NCBI GenBank assembly: GCA_951804985.1
Contig: OX638132.1
Span: 47,302,800-47,366,799 of the forward strand
Reading direction: 5' to 3'
DNA length: 64,000 nucleotides
From: Dryomyza anilis
Taxonomy: Eukaryota; Arthropoda; Insecta; Diptera; Dryomyzidae
Each line of letters starts with the position of its first letter. Within the stretch, counting starts at the first letter, position 1. The translations under genes and the position numbers were made by a program. The notes below the pieces were generated by a model that was not told the DNA's origin, did no database searches, and worked only from the letters and a program-made list of their open reading frames with translations. This document shows, in pieces, positions 11,403 to 21,741 of the stretch.

Positions 11403-11539
11403 CATCGCAACCAACAGAATGGGGTAATGGTGAGCCTACACCTCTCTCGTCTTGGCCTTCAGGGCAGGCAGGGATTTTGCATTGTACCTTGAACTTTTTT
11501 TTCTTTTTATTTTAATTACCCAACTCTCAGGAGATGGAT

Positions 11540-13190
11540 GGTAGGAAAACATCGGTGGAAGTTGGTTTTGAACTCGCCAATATCAAAAATGTCGGGAAAA
11601 CAGACGAAGAGAGATTGTTTCACAAACGTATCGTGCTACTGAAGAACGATTTCTCTCTATAATATTGGTTCTGTTGAGAGATGAGTGGACTACGAAGTGT
11701 GGGCTTGGTACGATGCCCGATTAGAACGAGAGAACACACGACCTGGTGGAATGTATTTCCATGTGTTTCCCTCAAACACTTACCGTTGTAATACCTATAA
11801 AATAGGCTAACACACCCAATGGTCCTTCGGTGCTCAAAAGAACCAATAGAGGATGATATATTTTCATACCCTATTAAATATATCGCACATTGTATTCGGT
11901 CCAGGAACGCCAAGAAGGATTTTGAAGCCCTGCCCAAATGTGCGAATTGAATTCCATTTTAGGTAGTAGAGATGGGCGCGTGCCTGTTTTTGATGGCACG
12001 GACGCGCCGATAGATGTGGTTTGATACTATTTTATTCTCTTAAATCCATAAGTAAAACTAAAACAACAGATTTTTAAGAAAAGGTTAAAATACCACGAAA
12101 TTGTTATTTTCTGAAGCAGGAAGTAAGGGTTTTTTAAAAAAGCACGGCACGCGCCGTCTCTAATAGGTAGTACGAAAGTCAACAGAAGTGAAATATGTTT
12201 TACACCGTTTTAAAAACTGTTGCACTTCCCCGCTTCTTTTGACACATTAAATATGTGATTATTCCAACGTAGATCACATTGTATTGATATGCCCAGAACG
12301 TCAAGAGAAGCTGACTGTGCAATATCCACAGCACCCATATTAAGGGGAGAAAAGGGTAAATCTATTCATTTTTGAGATAAAAGACAACATTGGGTCTTAC
12401 TTGCATTATCCTCCAGCAACCTTCTAACAAAATGGAAAAACTCCTGTCGTGTAGGAGATTTTGAAAAAATTGCGCAAGGGACAACTTCTCTAACACATGG
12501 GCAGATATGCCATCTGTCCCGGAGACTTTGTTAATATTGAGGTTTGCTAAAAGTTTTTTAACTGCACGAGTTCGAAAATGTATCTCCGGTATTGCAGAAG
12601 ACAACGGGAAGTGGTTCATTGCAATCTGAGAGGGTTGACTTATTTACAAACATTTCTGTCAGAGATTAGCTTTATCAACCGGGTGAGTGAAGAGTTGGAG
12701 TAGACGATGTCGTCTGATTCTTCACTCCTTTATGCGAAGTCTTTCAGTATCAGCATTCTTGTTAGAACGCCAATTCTGAAATGATTGGTCTTTCGACAAG
12801 TCTCATTAAACAAAAAGTGTTCCTTGTGTTTAATGCTAATCTTTCTAGAAGGTATGAAGGACACCATAGCTAAAAAAAATAATATATACCCGAGTGGCGT
12901 TGTGTACATTACAATCGCCGGCAATAACAATTTCACTGGAAACTGGTCCAAAATATTTGAGATCGAATCAGACAAGGCATTACAAGTAGAACTTATTACA
13001 AGTAGAAACCCTGTCTAGATTCGTGTGTTTGTATTTGGAAATTGACCCAAATGGTGTTAAATTCGCAATCCGACACACAATGTCGTTGATATCACTCCAA
13101 ATAAATAAATAGATCGAGGCCCCTATGGACGAATAATAATGGCAATAAGTGATAACCAGGTTATTTATATACCTGTTTTTTAAATACATT
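11540..13190 (-). mobile_element. CR1-like LINE copy, decayed, minus strand
   Basis: Scattered blocks match the better preserved LINE at 54820-57581. 13170-13120 matches its endonuclease start region. 12975-12730 matches the endonuclease C-terminus and linker. 12619-12450 matches the early RT block with the motif SGTDGIS. 12330-12180 and 11960-11560 match the RT C-terminus, including YLIG and LYRYYNGKC. Most of the central RT, including the catalytic Asp box, is deleted. The coding is broken by many frameshifts. A MITE (11968-12163) sits inside it. The 3' tail sequence differs from the other copy. Confidence 0.75.
11968..12163. mobile_element. hAT-type MITE, 196 bp
   Basis: The ends are AGAGATGGGCGCGTGCC at the left and GGCACGCGCCGTCTCT at the right, an inverted repeat with one gap. 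It is flanked by a perfect 8-bp target duplication TAGGTAGT (11960-11967 and 12164-12171). It encodes nothing and interrupts the RT remnant of the surrounding LINE, so it is younger than that LINE. Confidence 0.85.
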
Positions 13191-14130
13191 TTATATTTTA
13201 ATGTGGCACTTTAAATTTTAACTTTTAAACTTTTTTTACTTTTAAAGTATCACTTTTAATTTTTGTAAATTGATTTGGCATTTTTTGTGTGTTCGTTTAA
13301 TGTGCGATAATATTTGTGTTTTTAAATGCTGTTTTAGCTCAAGGGACTTCATTATTTTTTGCTCTTTGTGGGATCGTGAGGGCAGCAAACTCTCTATGGA
13401 ACCATCTAAAAAAATACCGCTCAGTTTTATGTTTTACAAGATTCATATTTTTTGTTTATTTCTGTATTATGTTGCTGCTATATGAGAAAATAGTTAATAC
13501 TGTATTTTCATATTAGTTTTGTTAATCATTTAAACGTTTTTGAATGAACAAGATGTGTATCATGCCAAAGGCTTTCAAAAATAACAGCATAGGTACACAT
13601 AGATGAGAATATTTTTAAGAAACTTTGGTTTTATTTGAATTATTCGATTGTTCTTCATTGCTTTAATTTGATAATTTGCTTGTCATAATTTACGAGCAGA
13701 AATAGTGTGGCAGCGAACGAATTGCGTAGGAAGTGAAATCGGCAACTGAACTTTAACAGCCAAATCATGTATCTCCCGACGACAACGAATTCTATTGAAC
13801 ATAGTTTTAAAACCGAGTAACACAAATTTTCTGTTCATGAAATACGTTGGCAGCGCAACTAAATTCTGATTATGTACACACGCATAGAAAAAAAAACGTT
13901 TACGGCCGTTTGCGACAAAGGAATTTCTTTTACAAATCCTCTGAACAGTGCCTGTAAAAGTTGACATGTTTGTTGCAAAAAAAAAGAGTTTATGGTAAAT
14001 GTTGACTTTATTGTTCTGAAAGGACTTTTCGTTTAACACAAAATTGCTCAGAATACTTTTGCGACAAATGTAAAGAACGATTATATGAACATTGAAATGT
14101 TTTTGCGAGAATTGAAAAACTTTTGAAAAC
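13191..14130. other. No confident feature
   Basis: Two overlapping frames at 13270-13516 contain a short SLWNHLKKY-like word reminiscent of LINE ORF2 ends, but nothing else supports it. The 118-residue minus-strand frame at 13683-14039 shows no domain and is not called a gene. Confidence 0.4.
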
Positions 14131-14195
14131 TGTCAAAATGATAGCATGCCTGCCTTCTATGCACGAGGACGCGGGTTCGAATCCTGCCTGGTGCA
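14131..14195 (+). repeat. tRNA-like remnant 1
   Basis: It contains a good T-arm (GCGGG TTCGAAT CCTGC) and a plausible anticodon loop CTTCTAT on a short stem, and it ends in GGTGCA. The 5' acceptor strand does not pair and the D-arm is poor. It is followed by an A/T tail. It is most likely a tRNA-derived repeat remnant rather than a functional tRNA. Confidence 0.4.
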
Positions 14196-14363
14196 ATACA
14201 TTTTTTTTTAATATTTATTATTATTATTAATATATATTATTATCATATAATTCATCATTATGATATTTAAACATTATAATATGTATGTTCCAATTTAATA
14301 ATTCATTCACCAATAACATATGTTGGATTATTGTACAACAAAATGAATTGCACACTGTTAATG

Positions 14364-14432
14364 GACAGTGGTCGAATGGAAGTGTACTGGCTTTGCAATC
14401 TGAAGGAACAGAGTTCAAGTCACCGCCCGGGC
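14364..14432 (+). repeat. tRNA-like remnant 2
   Basis: It has an A-box-like GTGGTCGAATGG and a B-box-like GAGTTCAAGTC at normal spacing and ends CCGCCCGGGCA. The anticodon stem does not form. It is followed by AAAGTAAAAATAATTTTT. As with the neighbour at 14131, this looks like a decayed tRNA-derived repeat. Confidence 0.35.
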
Positions 14433-14479
14433 AAAGTAAAAATAATTTTTTTTTTTTTCAATCAATAAAAATAAATAAA

Positions 14480-15365
14480 TTTTAAATAAATTAATATATA
14501 CATATTAATATAAAATAAAAATAAATAAACTATACAAATATTATTAAAAATTTAAGAACAAAATTAATGAAAAAAAAAATAAAAATAATAACGATTAAAA
14601 TAAAACTAAAAATCATTTTTTTTTAATTTTTTAACTAAAAAAAAAGCAAACGAAAAACTCGTTTGGTCCAAACAAAAAAACCGGTTTTGTTCAAACGAAA
14701 AACCGGTTTGGTCAAAAGAACTCCACAAACGAAGTTCTTTGACTAATTTTTGGTTTGTGTAGAACGTTTTTTTTCTATGCGTGCAGATCGTTCACACGAA
14801 CGAACCTGCCAATACTGACGATAGGGTTTGAACAAACGTTTAAAGATTATATTGAACATAATTGCACTTTTATCGGAAGCCAGTGGAAGCCTCATATCAT
14901 GAGGTCCTCCCCTTGTTTTCAGCATTCCTCGAATTCACAATTTGCGCTCTTTTTTAAAACTATCAACAAACGATATCCGCGCACTTGTATAACACAGCCA
15001 CTCTTTTATAACACAAGTCAATAAAAAAAAGTTAGCAGTTTGCTTTGTAAAGGCCTTTTTATAAATCAAACTATTTTAAATAAATATGTATGTGACATTT
15101 TTTTGAATTATTTTATACTACGTTGCCAACTATAAAAAATGCGTACAAATGTATATTTTTCTATGAAACATTCTAAAATATTTTGAAATATTATGCTTGG
15201 CAATGTAGTTAAGACGCACATAACAAACAATCAACGTAAACGTAAGAGAAAAATGATGCCGATTTTAGACGTAGGGGACTGAAAACGAAACGAACGACGA
15301 ACTTCTCCGGGACATACGTGATTTGGCTGGAAATCTTGATAGTTCAGAAATTATGGAAAACTCAT
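14480..15365. other. AT-rich non-coding stretch
   Basis: It includes a cluster of AACCGGTTT/CAAACGAAAA words (14650-14720) and a small 93-bp segment at 15118-15210 bounded by ACTACGTTGCCAA and TTGGCAATGTAGT, which is inverted and possibly a tiny MITE. There is no supported gene. Confidence 0.35.
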
Positions 15366-15482
15366 ACTATATTATTATAATAATAATAATAGTTTGGCAC
15401 TACAGTCCTATAGGAACTTCGGCCGAGCCCGCTCACTCAAGCTGTGCGTGTTACATTTGTACTCAAATCCGAACGGCGGGTG
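15366..15482 (-). mobile_element. SINE copy 1, 3' half (split by the Polinton)
   Basis: Matches the 3' half of SINE copy 2 (37819-38126) in the same orientation: an (ATT)n tail at 15366-15390, then TTTGGCACTACAGTCCTATA and GAGCTGTGCGTGTTA-like blocks. It ends in GAACGGCGGGTG at the Polinton boundary; its continuation is at 37682-37734. Confidence 0.8.
15477..15482. repeat. Polinton target-site duplication, left (CGGGTG)
   Basis: A 6-bp direct repeat, identical to 37682-37687. Six base pairs is the size known for Polinton/Maverick integration. Removing the element rejoins a continuous SINE sequence (GGCGGGTGAGA). Confidence 0.9.
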
Positions 15483-16672
15483 AGTAGTATGGATTCGCCG
15501 GTTCTGGCCCCACTGGGCTCCATGGAGCACATTGTTGTTAGTGTAAATGAATTTTTAACAGAGATGTTGTTATTGTTTTCAATAGGGATCATTTTTTAAC
15601 ATTAGTGTAATTCAATAGGGATCATTTTTTAACATAGTTGTTGTTGGTATAGTTCAATAGGGATCATTTTTTAACAGAGTTGTTGTTGGTATAGTTCAAT
15701 AGGGATCATTTTTTAACAGAGTTGTTGGTAGTGTAGTACATTGTAGATCATATTTTAACAGAATATTTGTTATTGTTTTCATGGGAAGTATTTTTAACAT
15801 AGGTATATTATATGTATACTATATATTTTATAATGGCATGGATCCTGTGGGATGACTTTTTAACATAATTTGTTAATGTTGATACATACATATATATTAT
15901 ATGCATGTTATGAAGGCATGCAGCCGTAAAGAGTAAATGTTGTTGTTGGGATAATTATATCGGAGTAAGCATTTTTTGTGAATGAGAATATTTACAAACG
16001 TATTTATGTTGTTGTTGTAAAATATTATAGTTGCAATTAAATTTCAGTTAACGTAGTTATAATGTATACTATAGTTATACTTGTTTGTTTTATTTTGCAT
16101 GATCATCAAGAGAGTTGAGGAGCAAAGGGTTCAATTTTAAACTTTGTTGAGGAACGATGATTGTAATTTAAAACTTCGATATATGAATGAATATTATTAT
16201 TAGATGCTTATTTTTTTTTTGTGGATAATTTTTTTGTTGTAAACAGGTTAAGACACTTATGTATTAATGCATTGACATATATTTAATTCAAGGCCAATTT
16301 TACTATAAGGGTTATTGTACTGGATTTTATTCTACAAAGTCATGGTCGTTTAATTTGGTTATATGAATGAATGGAGCCATAAGGTTCCATTGGGATCATT
16401 TTTTAAATCATTTTCTATACTATAAGTTTAAAAGATTGAGCATGTTAGAACATGTCTATTTTTATAGAGTTTTTTGTCTTGAGATTTATTTTATTTACTC
16501 TCTTTAAAAATTTAATTGAGTATATTTATACTATTGGAATTCATTTTTTAACCCATTTTAAAGAGGTATCCATTAGAGATATCCATTAAAGAGATATCCA
16601 TTAAATGGATCAAAATTTGAATTAAATTTATTCATCGTCTGCATTACAATTTGATAGGAACAGAAAAATATG
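15483..16672 (+). repeat. Polinton left terminal inverted repeat
   Basis: Reverse-complement match to 36505-37681 along its whole length, with scattered mismatches and small gaps. It runs from AGTAGTATGG to an ATG at 16670-16672, where similarity stops. It contains subrepeats (15575-15760) and the motif ATATCCATTAAA repeated near 16565-16605. It presumably carries the promoter of the first leftward gene, since that gene starts exactly at its inner edge. Confidence 0.95.
15575..15760 (+). repeat. Tandem subrepeats in left TIR
   Basis: Four to five copies of an approximately 40-55-bp unit whose core is TTCAATAGGGATCATTTTTT followed by AACA. The same array, inverted, is at 37385-37600 in the right repeat, so it predates the insertion. 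Confidence 0.85.
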
Positions 16673-17044
16673 GTAAGATTGTTTTTTTTTTTTAATTTTG
16701 TTTGTATTTATTAATTTATATATTTATATTATTTAAAGGATTTCGCTGAAATTATTAGTTTAGCAAAAGGAAACCTCTCTACATTCATTAGAGTAGATGA
16801 CTTGCCCATTGATCAGTAATTCAGGATTTCTAAATTTGAATGGAAAAACACAATTAATGGAACAAAATTATTTGTACATCTAACAGACATCAGATGGTTT
16901 TATCTACCAGCAAGAATTTCTAGAAAAGTTGAAACCGATGATCCATATTTATATAATATAAATGAGAAAAAGTGGTCTATTATTTTTCGAGGACGACAAT
17001 CAGAAGTAATGGGGATGGCTCTATTCGATTTACGTTATGAATAA
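16670..17044 (+). pseudogene. Small Polinton gene, two exons, one stop (possible OB-fold)
   Basis: The proposed exon 1 is just ATG at the inner edge of the left inverted repeat, followed by GTAAGA. An intron of 66 nt ends TTTAAAG at 16738. Exon 2 (16739-17044) reads in one frame for 101 codons, with a single TAA at 16817-16819. Its protein has a pattern FRISKFEWKNTINGTKLFV then WFYLPARIS, and ends IIFRGRQ and LFDLRYE. This order of strands resembles small OB-fold-like proteins predicted in insect mobile elements; that assignment is tentative. The splice model rests on signals only. The gene converges on the zinc-finger gene at 17175-17576. Confidence 0.55.
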
Positions 17045-17174
17045 AAAAAAAACGTATCAATATACTTACTTTTAAAAATATTCATTTTAAATAAAATATT
17101 TAAATATATACATAGTGTTTTATTTATTTATTCTTAAAACGATTTGAAACAATATAACAAATAATTAATAAAAC

Positions 17175-17576
17175 TTATATTTGCATTATCTGCTCAAAAC
17201 TCAGTAGAGCGTTTAATAAAATATTATCATCATCATCGTCCTTTAAATTACAATGATTATGATCCGCATTTAACATCCTCGGATCGTCTAAGTTAAGAAA
17301 TAGATGATCTAGTCCATCATCTAACAACCCTTCCCTAATTCCAACATCTATCAAATTTACTGACGGGAGTGTTACTTCTAGTATTTCAATTTGAGGATTT
17401 ACTGTTAATAAAATTTTTATTATTAATATAAAATAATTTTAAAAAATATATTTAGTTATTTACTTACAAGTATAAGTTTTTGCCTTTTTATATGAAAAAT
17501 TATGTTTTCGCAGGATATGCCGCTTAAGGTTGTTTCTAGTCGAGAATTTTAAATGCGGACAAAATTCACACTCCAT
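17175..17576 (-). CDS. C2H2 zinc-finger protein with acidic tail, one intron
   Basis: Exon 1 is 17576-17468 and exon 2 is 17401-17175. The 64-nt intron starts GTAAGT and ends TTAACAG. Joined, the exons give 111 residues without a stop. Residues 3-25 form one C2H2 finger (C-x2-C-x13-H-x4-H) with the linker NNLKRHILRKH. The second exon is acidic, with a DDDDDN run and Leu-rich ends, as in a transcription activation or dimerisation tail. Without splicing the frame stops after about 38 codons. It may regulate the element or bind its DNA; this is inferred from the finger alone. Its start faces the other zinc-finger gene across a 329-bp gap (17577-17905), a likely bidirectional promoter region. Confidence 0.65.
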
Positions 17577-17905
17577 TTTTTAATGTTGATATATTAAAAG
17601 TATGAAAACGAGTAAAATTTATTATTATATCCATTGTATAGAACACCTTTATATATCAAAGAATGTAATATGATATATATTAAACTGAATATAAAAATTT
17701 GAATTCAGCAAAATTTAATGTATAGGTATGAAATACACCGGAAGTCAGTAAATTAAAACTGCAGTAACACATCTTTACTGCAACACTGCACTTTTTTTAT
17801 GTTCAATAATTCCTGTAAAATTTGAAGTTTCTTAATATTCAAAATAATAATTTAAGTTAGTGTTCGTTTGTTTGCAACTTCGAGAACTTCTATAAAAATT
17901 AAAAA

Positions 17906-18533
17906 ATGTTTATCTGTGCATTGTGTTCAAAGTTCTTCGCGAAGAACTATAATTTAAAGAGACATGTATCGACAATACATGAAAATACAAAGTTTAGCTG
18001 CTTAAAGTGTAGTAAATCTTTTAGCAGACCAAATACTTTAAAACATCATTCCTGTCAACGTTTGCAAGAGGAAATTCCTTCAAAACAAGGAAAATATGAG
18101 GATTTGCTGAATAATGAATATGAAATCGAATCAACATCATCAGCGGTGAGCCGTTACTGTGAGAACTGTAATGTTACAGTACACAAATCCCTCTGGAGAG
18201 GCCATTTAAGATCTACAGCGCATAAGAGAGCATCAGAGATTGCAGATATAGATGGATTTAAAATGGTATGAAAAGCATTTAAAAATAAAATATGTGATTA
18301 CATATTACCTAATGATGATGAAAGTCTATTAATCCTCATGAATATTTCGGTCAAATAAGAAATAAAATTAAAAATTTACTGGAAAGAGAATTAAATAAGA
18401 AAATATCTTTAAAATTGAATGCGGAGATGTCTGCTGACTATATACGTCCTTCAAAACCTTCTGTCGAAGATGATGATGAATTTAAATCTATTCTTCTCAC
18501 TATATACTCCAATATACTGTCAAATGTTAAATG
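17906..18533 (+). pseudogene. Zinc-finger / PolB N-terminal fragment
   Basis: The frame opens with ATG at 17906 and gives two C2H2 fingers (residues 4-25 and 33-50), then a third CENCNVTVHKSLWRGHL...H finger and a FKMV block. A stop follows at 18269-18271. Directly downstream the similarity continues with AFKNKICDYI, one frameshift near 18333, and IRNKIKNLLERELNKKISLKLNAEMSA in pieces to about 18533. This finger plus FK/AFK layout is what I know from the N-termini of insect Polinton-type family B DNA polymerases. The exonuclease and polymerase domains are absent, so it cannot replicate DNA. Confidence 0.6.
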
Positions 18534-19498
18534 AGTTGTCATTTAAATTTAGCATATACGGTTTTTGAACAGCGAAAGCTTAAATTCTAACGCACCCTCC
18601 ACTGGAATATAATAATAAAAAATAAATTCGTGACTTCAGTGCTTTTGGCTTTTAAGAGGCAATAGCAGCGTTAAAAGCCAAATACCATTAGGATTAATGG
18701 CTGCAATGTGTTTTTACTGAAAGTGAATTTTTGTTTTCATTTCGACTTTAATTAGTATTAAAATAAAATGTTGTTACACAGAATTTTGAAATGGTTTAAT
18801 GTTTTTTGTTTTATTTATATTTTTTGTGTATTATAGATGAAAATATTTTTCAATTTTAATATTTAAATTTTACAAAAATATGTGGCCTATTTTTATAATT
18901 TTTGATGATTTTTCGAATTAATTGTATAATAAAACTGTACAGAAAAAATTATGTATTAAAAAAATAAATGTATTTAAATTAAACACATGTGTATTTAAAA
19001 AAATACATATGTATTTCATTTACGATCAAATAGCAAATATATATTTTTTTGCTACATGTAAGTATTTATTTTTGCATAAACTGTACCGAAAAAATTATGT
19101 ATTAAAAAAATAAATGTATTTAAATTAAATACATGCGTATTTAAAAAAATACATATGTATTTCATTTACGATCAAATAGCAAATATATATTTTTTTGCTA
19201 CATTTAAGTATTTATTTTTGCATATATTACAATTACTTAACTTTACTACATTTCTATACAAAATGTTACGTAATTTTTATAAAAAAATATATTTTATATA
19301 TATGAAATTTATTGATACATTACTACATATGTATTTCATTTTAATTTGTGTAGTAAATTAAATGATATCAGTAAAAATACTACATCTGCGTTTATTTTTA
19401 CTACATTATGTATTTCAAGTAAATAAACAATATCGCATTTATTGTTGCAACATTCTGTATTTATATAACAGTAAAAATATGTATTTACTAAGAAATAT
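18534..19498. other. Decayed Polinton interior
   Basis: No coding was recognised where the rest of PolB would be expected. It is AT-rich and includes the 145-bp tandem duplication (18932-19222). It presumably marks an old large deletion. Confidence 0.5.
18932..19222 (+). repeat. 145-bp tandem duplication
   Basis: 18932-19077 and 19078-19222 are direct copies that differ at a handful of positions. Each begins AAACTGTAC and ends TATTTATTTTTGCAT. The copies are AT-rich and non-coding. Confidence 0.9.
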
Positions 19499-19985
19499 TG
19501 TTACGAAAATTCAGTCTACGGAAAACTGATCTAAAGTTCGTATCTCTGGATTGTGTACAAAATAAAAACATTCTTATGATTGGTTTAAAGTACAACAATT
19601 AACTTTGATTATTTAATTTTACTACCAACATTACTAATTATAAATTCTAACAACTGATGCATGTCCACAATTAAACACACGAGATGCACTCGACCACTAT
19701 CAAATTACTACTGAAGTGCTGTGCCTCAGATACGGCGCCCTTATATACTGCATGCATCAGTTCGACATGTTTCGAGAACCTTCAGCTCGTTTCGTGAATG
19801 ACGCATGGTATTGGCAACTAATTCGCCAATGTTTTTAATGCGCTGATCTTCTATCTCTTTCTCGCACAGTGCTTCAGTTCGCTGAATGATCTTTCGTCTC
19901 TTTCTAACACATTGCTTAGTGCGCTGAATTGTCTTGCGTTGCATTTACTCTTGCACAGTGGAGCAAATTAACTTTTTTCGCAACA
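19499..19985 (-). mobile_element. Solo LTR, 487 bp
   Basis: On the minus strand the unit begins TGTTGCGAAAAAAG and ends TTTTCGTAACA. It is flanked by the 4-bp duplication ATAT (19495-19498 and 19986-19989). A TATA box (TATATAAGGG, about 19746-19737 on the minus strand) lies upstream of an initiator-like TTCAGTAG. No internal retroviral sequence adjoins it, so it is the product of LTR-LTR recombination. It is unrelated in sequence to the LTRs of Gypsy A and B. Confidence 0.75.
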
Positions 19986-20179
19986 ATATTATAACTATTT
20001 ACGAAAGTAAATATTTTAAACATGATACATAATGAGGACTTAGAAAAAAACGAATAACTACTGCTGTCTCTGCAATATTTAGAAAACGCATTTCTAATAC
20101 ATTGTGTATTAAAGATATTGTAATATAATAACAAATGTATTTTTAAAGTTAAATAATGTAGTAAAACTACATTAAAAAA

Positions 20180-20220
20180 TATATAAGGGTTATATATCTC
20201 AACACATTCATTATCTCAGT
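20180..20220 (+). promoter_or_regulatory. Candidate TATA promoter of the capsid/protease unit
   Basis: TATATAAG at 20180-20187 is followed, about 30 bp on, by an initiator-like TTCATT (20207-20212), and further on by TCAGTG. It lies about 190-200 bp upstream of the capsid frame and on the right strand. The local AT content makes chance TATA words common. Confidence 0.3.
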
Positions 20221-20249
20221 GTGTTCTTGTTAATAGTAGTTTTTATTAT

Positions 20250-20260
20250 AAATAAATTAA

Positions 20261-20321
<61 letters not shown>

Positions 20322-20357
20322 AAATAAATAAACAAATAAATAATTAAATAAATAAAT
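20250..20357. repeat. (TAAA)n microsatellite
   Basis: About 26 AAAT/TAAA units with occasional TTAA and AACA variants, directly upstream of the capsid frame. Its expansion may have displaced the original start codon. Confidence 0.95.
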
Positions 20358-20390
20358 TTAATTGATATTTAAAATCACAAAAATATATAT

Positions 20391-21593
20391 AATAATAGTT
20401 TTTGTGTCGTATGTGGATCATATAGTCCAATAGCAACAATTGACAACTCTACTACAATAGAATTTCTTTCACTCGGAAATGGTGAAACATATCGTGATCT
20501 AAGTAGTGTTTATTTACGATTAATTGTAGAAATTAATGGAAGTGGAGGAGTCATAAACAATTTACTTCATTCATTATTTCGGAGCTGTATTGTTCATTTA
20601 AATAATAGAAATGTATCGCAATCTGATAATAATTATCACTATAGATCTTATATTGAAACATTATTAAACTATGGAAATGATGCAAAAGCTACACATCTTG
20701 AATCATGCGGATGGTCATTAGATATAAAAAAAATTAATTCAATAGTTGAGAATGAAAATCCAGGTTTAGCTAGACGAAAGAAAACATTTAAAAATGGAGA
20801 ACGAGTTGAATTGATTGGAAAACTTCATGCAGATATATTTAATCAATCTAAATATCTTCTTAATAATGTGGATCTTAAAGTAACCCTTAATATGGAGAAA
20901 CCTTCTTTTTATATACTATAAGATTCAAAATCTGGAGAGTCATCTATTAAAATTCATGAAGTTAACTTATACATTAATCATCTTACCATTAATAGTAATA
21001 TTTTAATGGCACATCATAATGTTTTACAAAGTAGAAATGCTATTTATCCATATAAAAAAGTTGAAATCAAGACATTCACCATTCACCCCGGCAATCATTC
21101 TCTACTGTTAGATAATGTTATAATTGGACAACTTCCAAATTTCTTAATATTTAGTATGGTAACTAATAAAGCATATACTGGTGATCGTTCGGAAAATCCG
21201 TATAACTTTCGCCATTTCAATTTACAAAGATTTAATTTAGTTGTAAATGGAGTACAAGTACCAGCACAGCCGATTGAATTTGATTATAAACATGGACGTA
21301 TAAGTACAAAGGGATATCAAACCTTATTTAAAGGTACTGGCATACATTACTTTGATAAGGGACATCAAATAACTAAAGAATTATTTGATAACGGATATTT
21401 CTTACTTGCATTTGATTTAACACCAGATCATAACAATAACTCACACTGCGGAAACTTAATAAATCAGGGTACAATACGAATTGAAGGTCGTTTCAGTGAA
21501 GCACTTTCTGAAGCAATTACTTGTTTAGCATATTGTGAGTTTTATAGTGTTTTGGAAATTGATAAAAATCGTACTGTATTACAATCATTATGA
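20391..21593 (+). pseudogene. Polinton major capsid protein (double jelly-roll), one stop
   Basis: One frame runs from the microsatellite edge to the TGA at 21591-21593, about 400 codons, with a single in-frame TAA at 20919-20921. The N-terminal part has the SPIATIDNSTTIEFLSLGN pattern with GETYRDLSS, typical of the first strands of Polinton capsid proteins. The C-terminal part shows NPYNFRHFNLQRFNLVVNG, GNLINQGTIRIEGRFSEAL and a closing EIDKNR. This subunit would form icosahedral Polinton virions. The first 10-20 residues appear to be lost in the repeat tract. The TGA overlaps the protease start in ATGA. A methionine at 21006 opens the largest uninterrupted piece (195 residues). Confidence 0.85.
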
Positions 21594-21741
21594 ATACAAG
21601 TAATATAGAAAATATTTTATATAAAAATTTAGTAACTAAAAAGAATTTTAAAGGAGTTTTTGAATCAAATCAGCTACCTAGAAATCGAATAAAAAAGCCA
21701 GCATTTTATATTGTGAATATGGATTCATCATTTAAACCAGG
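21590..21741 (+). pseudogene. Polinton adenain-like protease, N-terminal piece
   Basis: The ATG at 21590 overlaps the capsid stop by ATGA. The piece encodes about 50 residues with the family pattern KKNFKGVFESNQLP and DSSFKPG, and then runs into the 5' LTR of Gypsy A. The insertion falls just before the catalytic His-Trp. The remainder is at 32393-32714. The flanking 4-bp duplication (CAGG) shows that the break is a simple insertion and that the two pieces were one frame. Confidence 0.85.

Noticed and set aside
13683..14039. 118-residue minus-strand frame as a gene
   Set aside because: No motif, no family resemblance and no neighbours in support; AT-rich DNA gives such frames by chance.
14131..14195. 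Functional tRNA
   Set aside because: Acceptor and D-arms do not pair; only the T-arm and a short anticodon stem form.
19741..19944. 67-codon minus-strand frame in the solo LTR
   Set aside because: It lies inside the LTR upstream of the TATA box and repeats QRT-like words; more likely LTR sequence than a gene.
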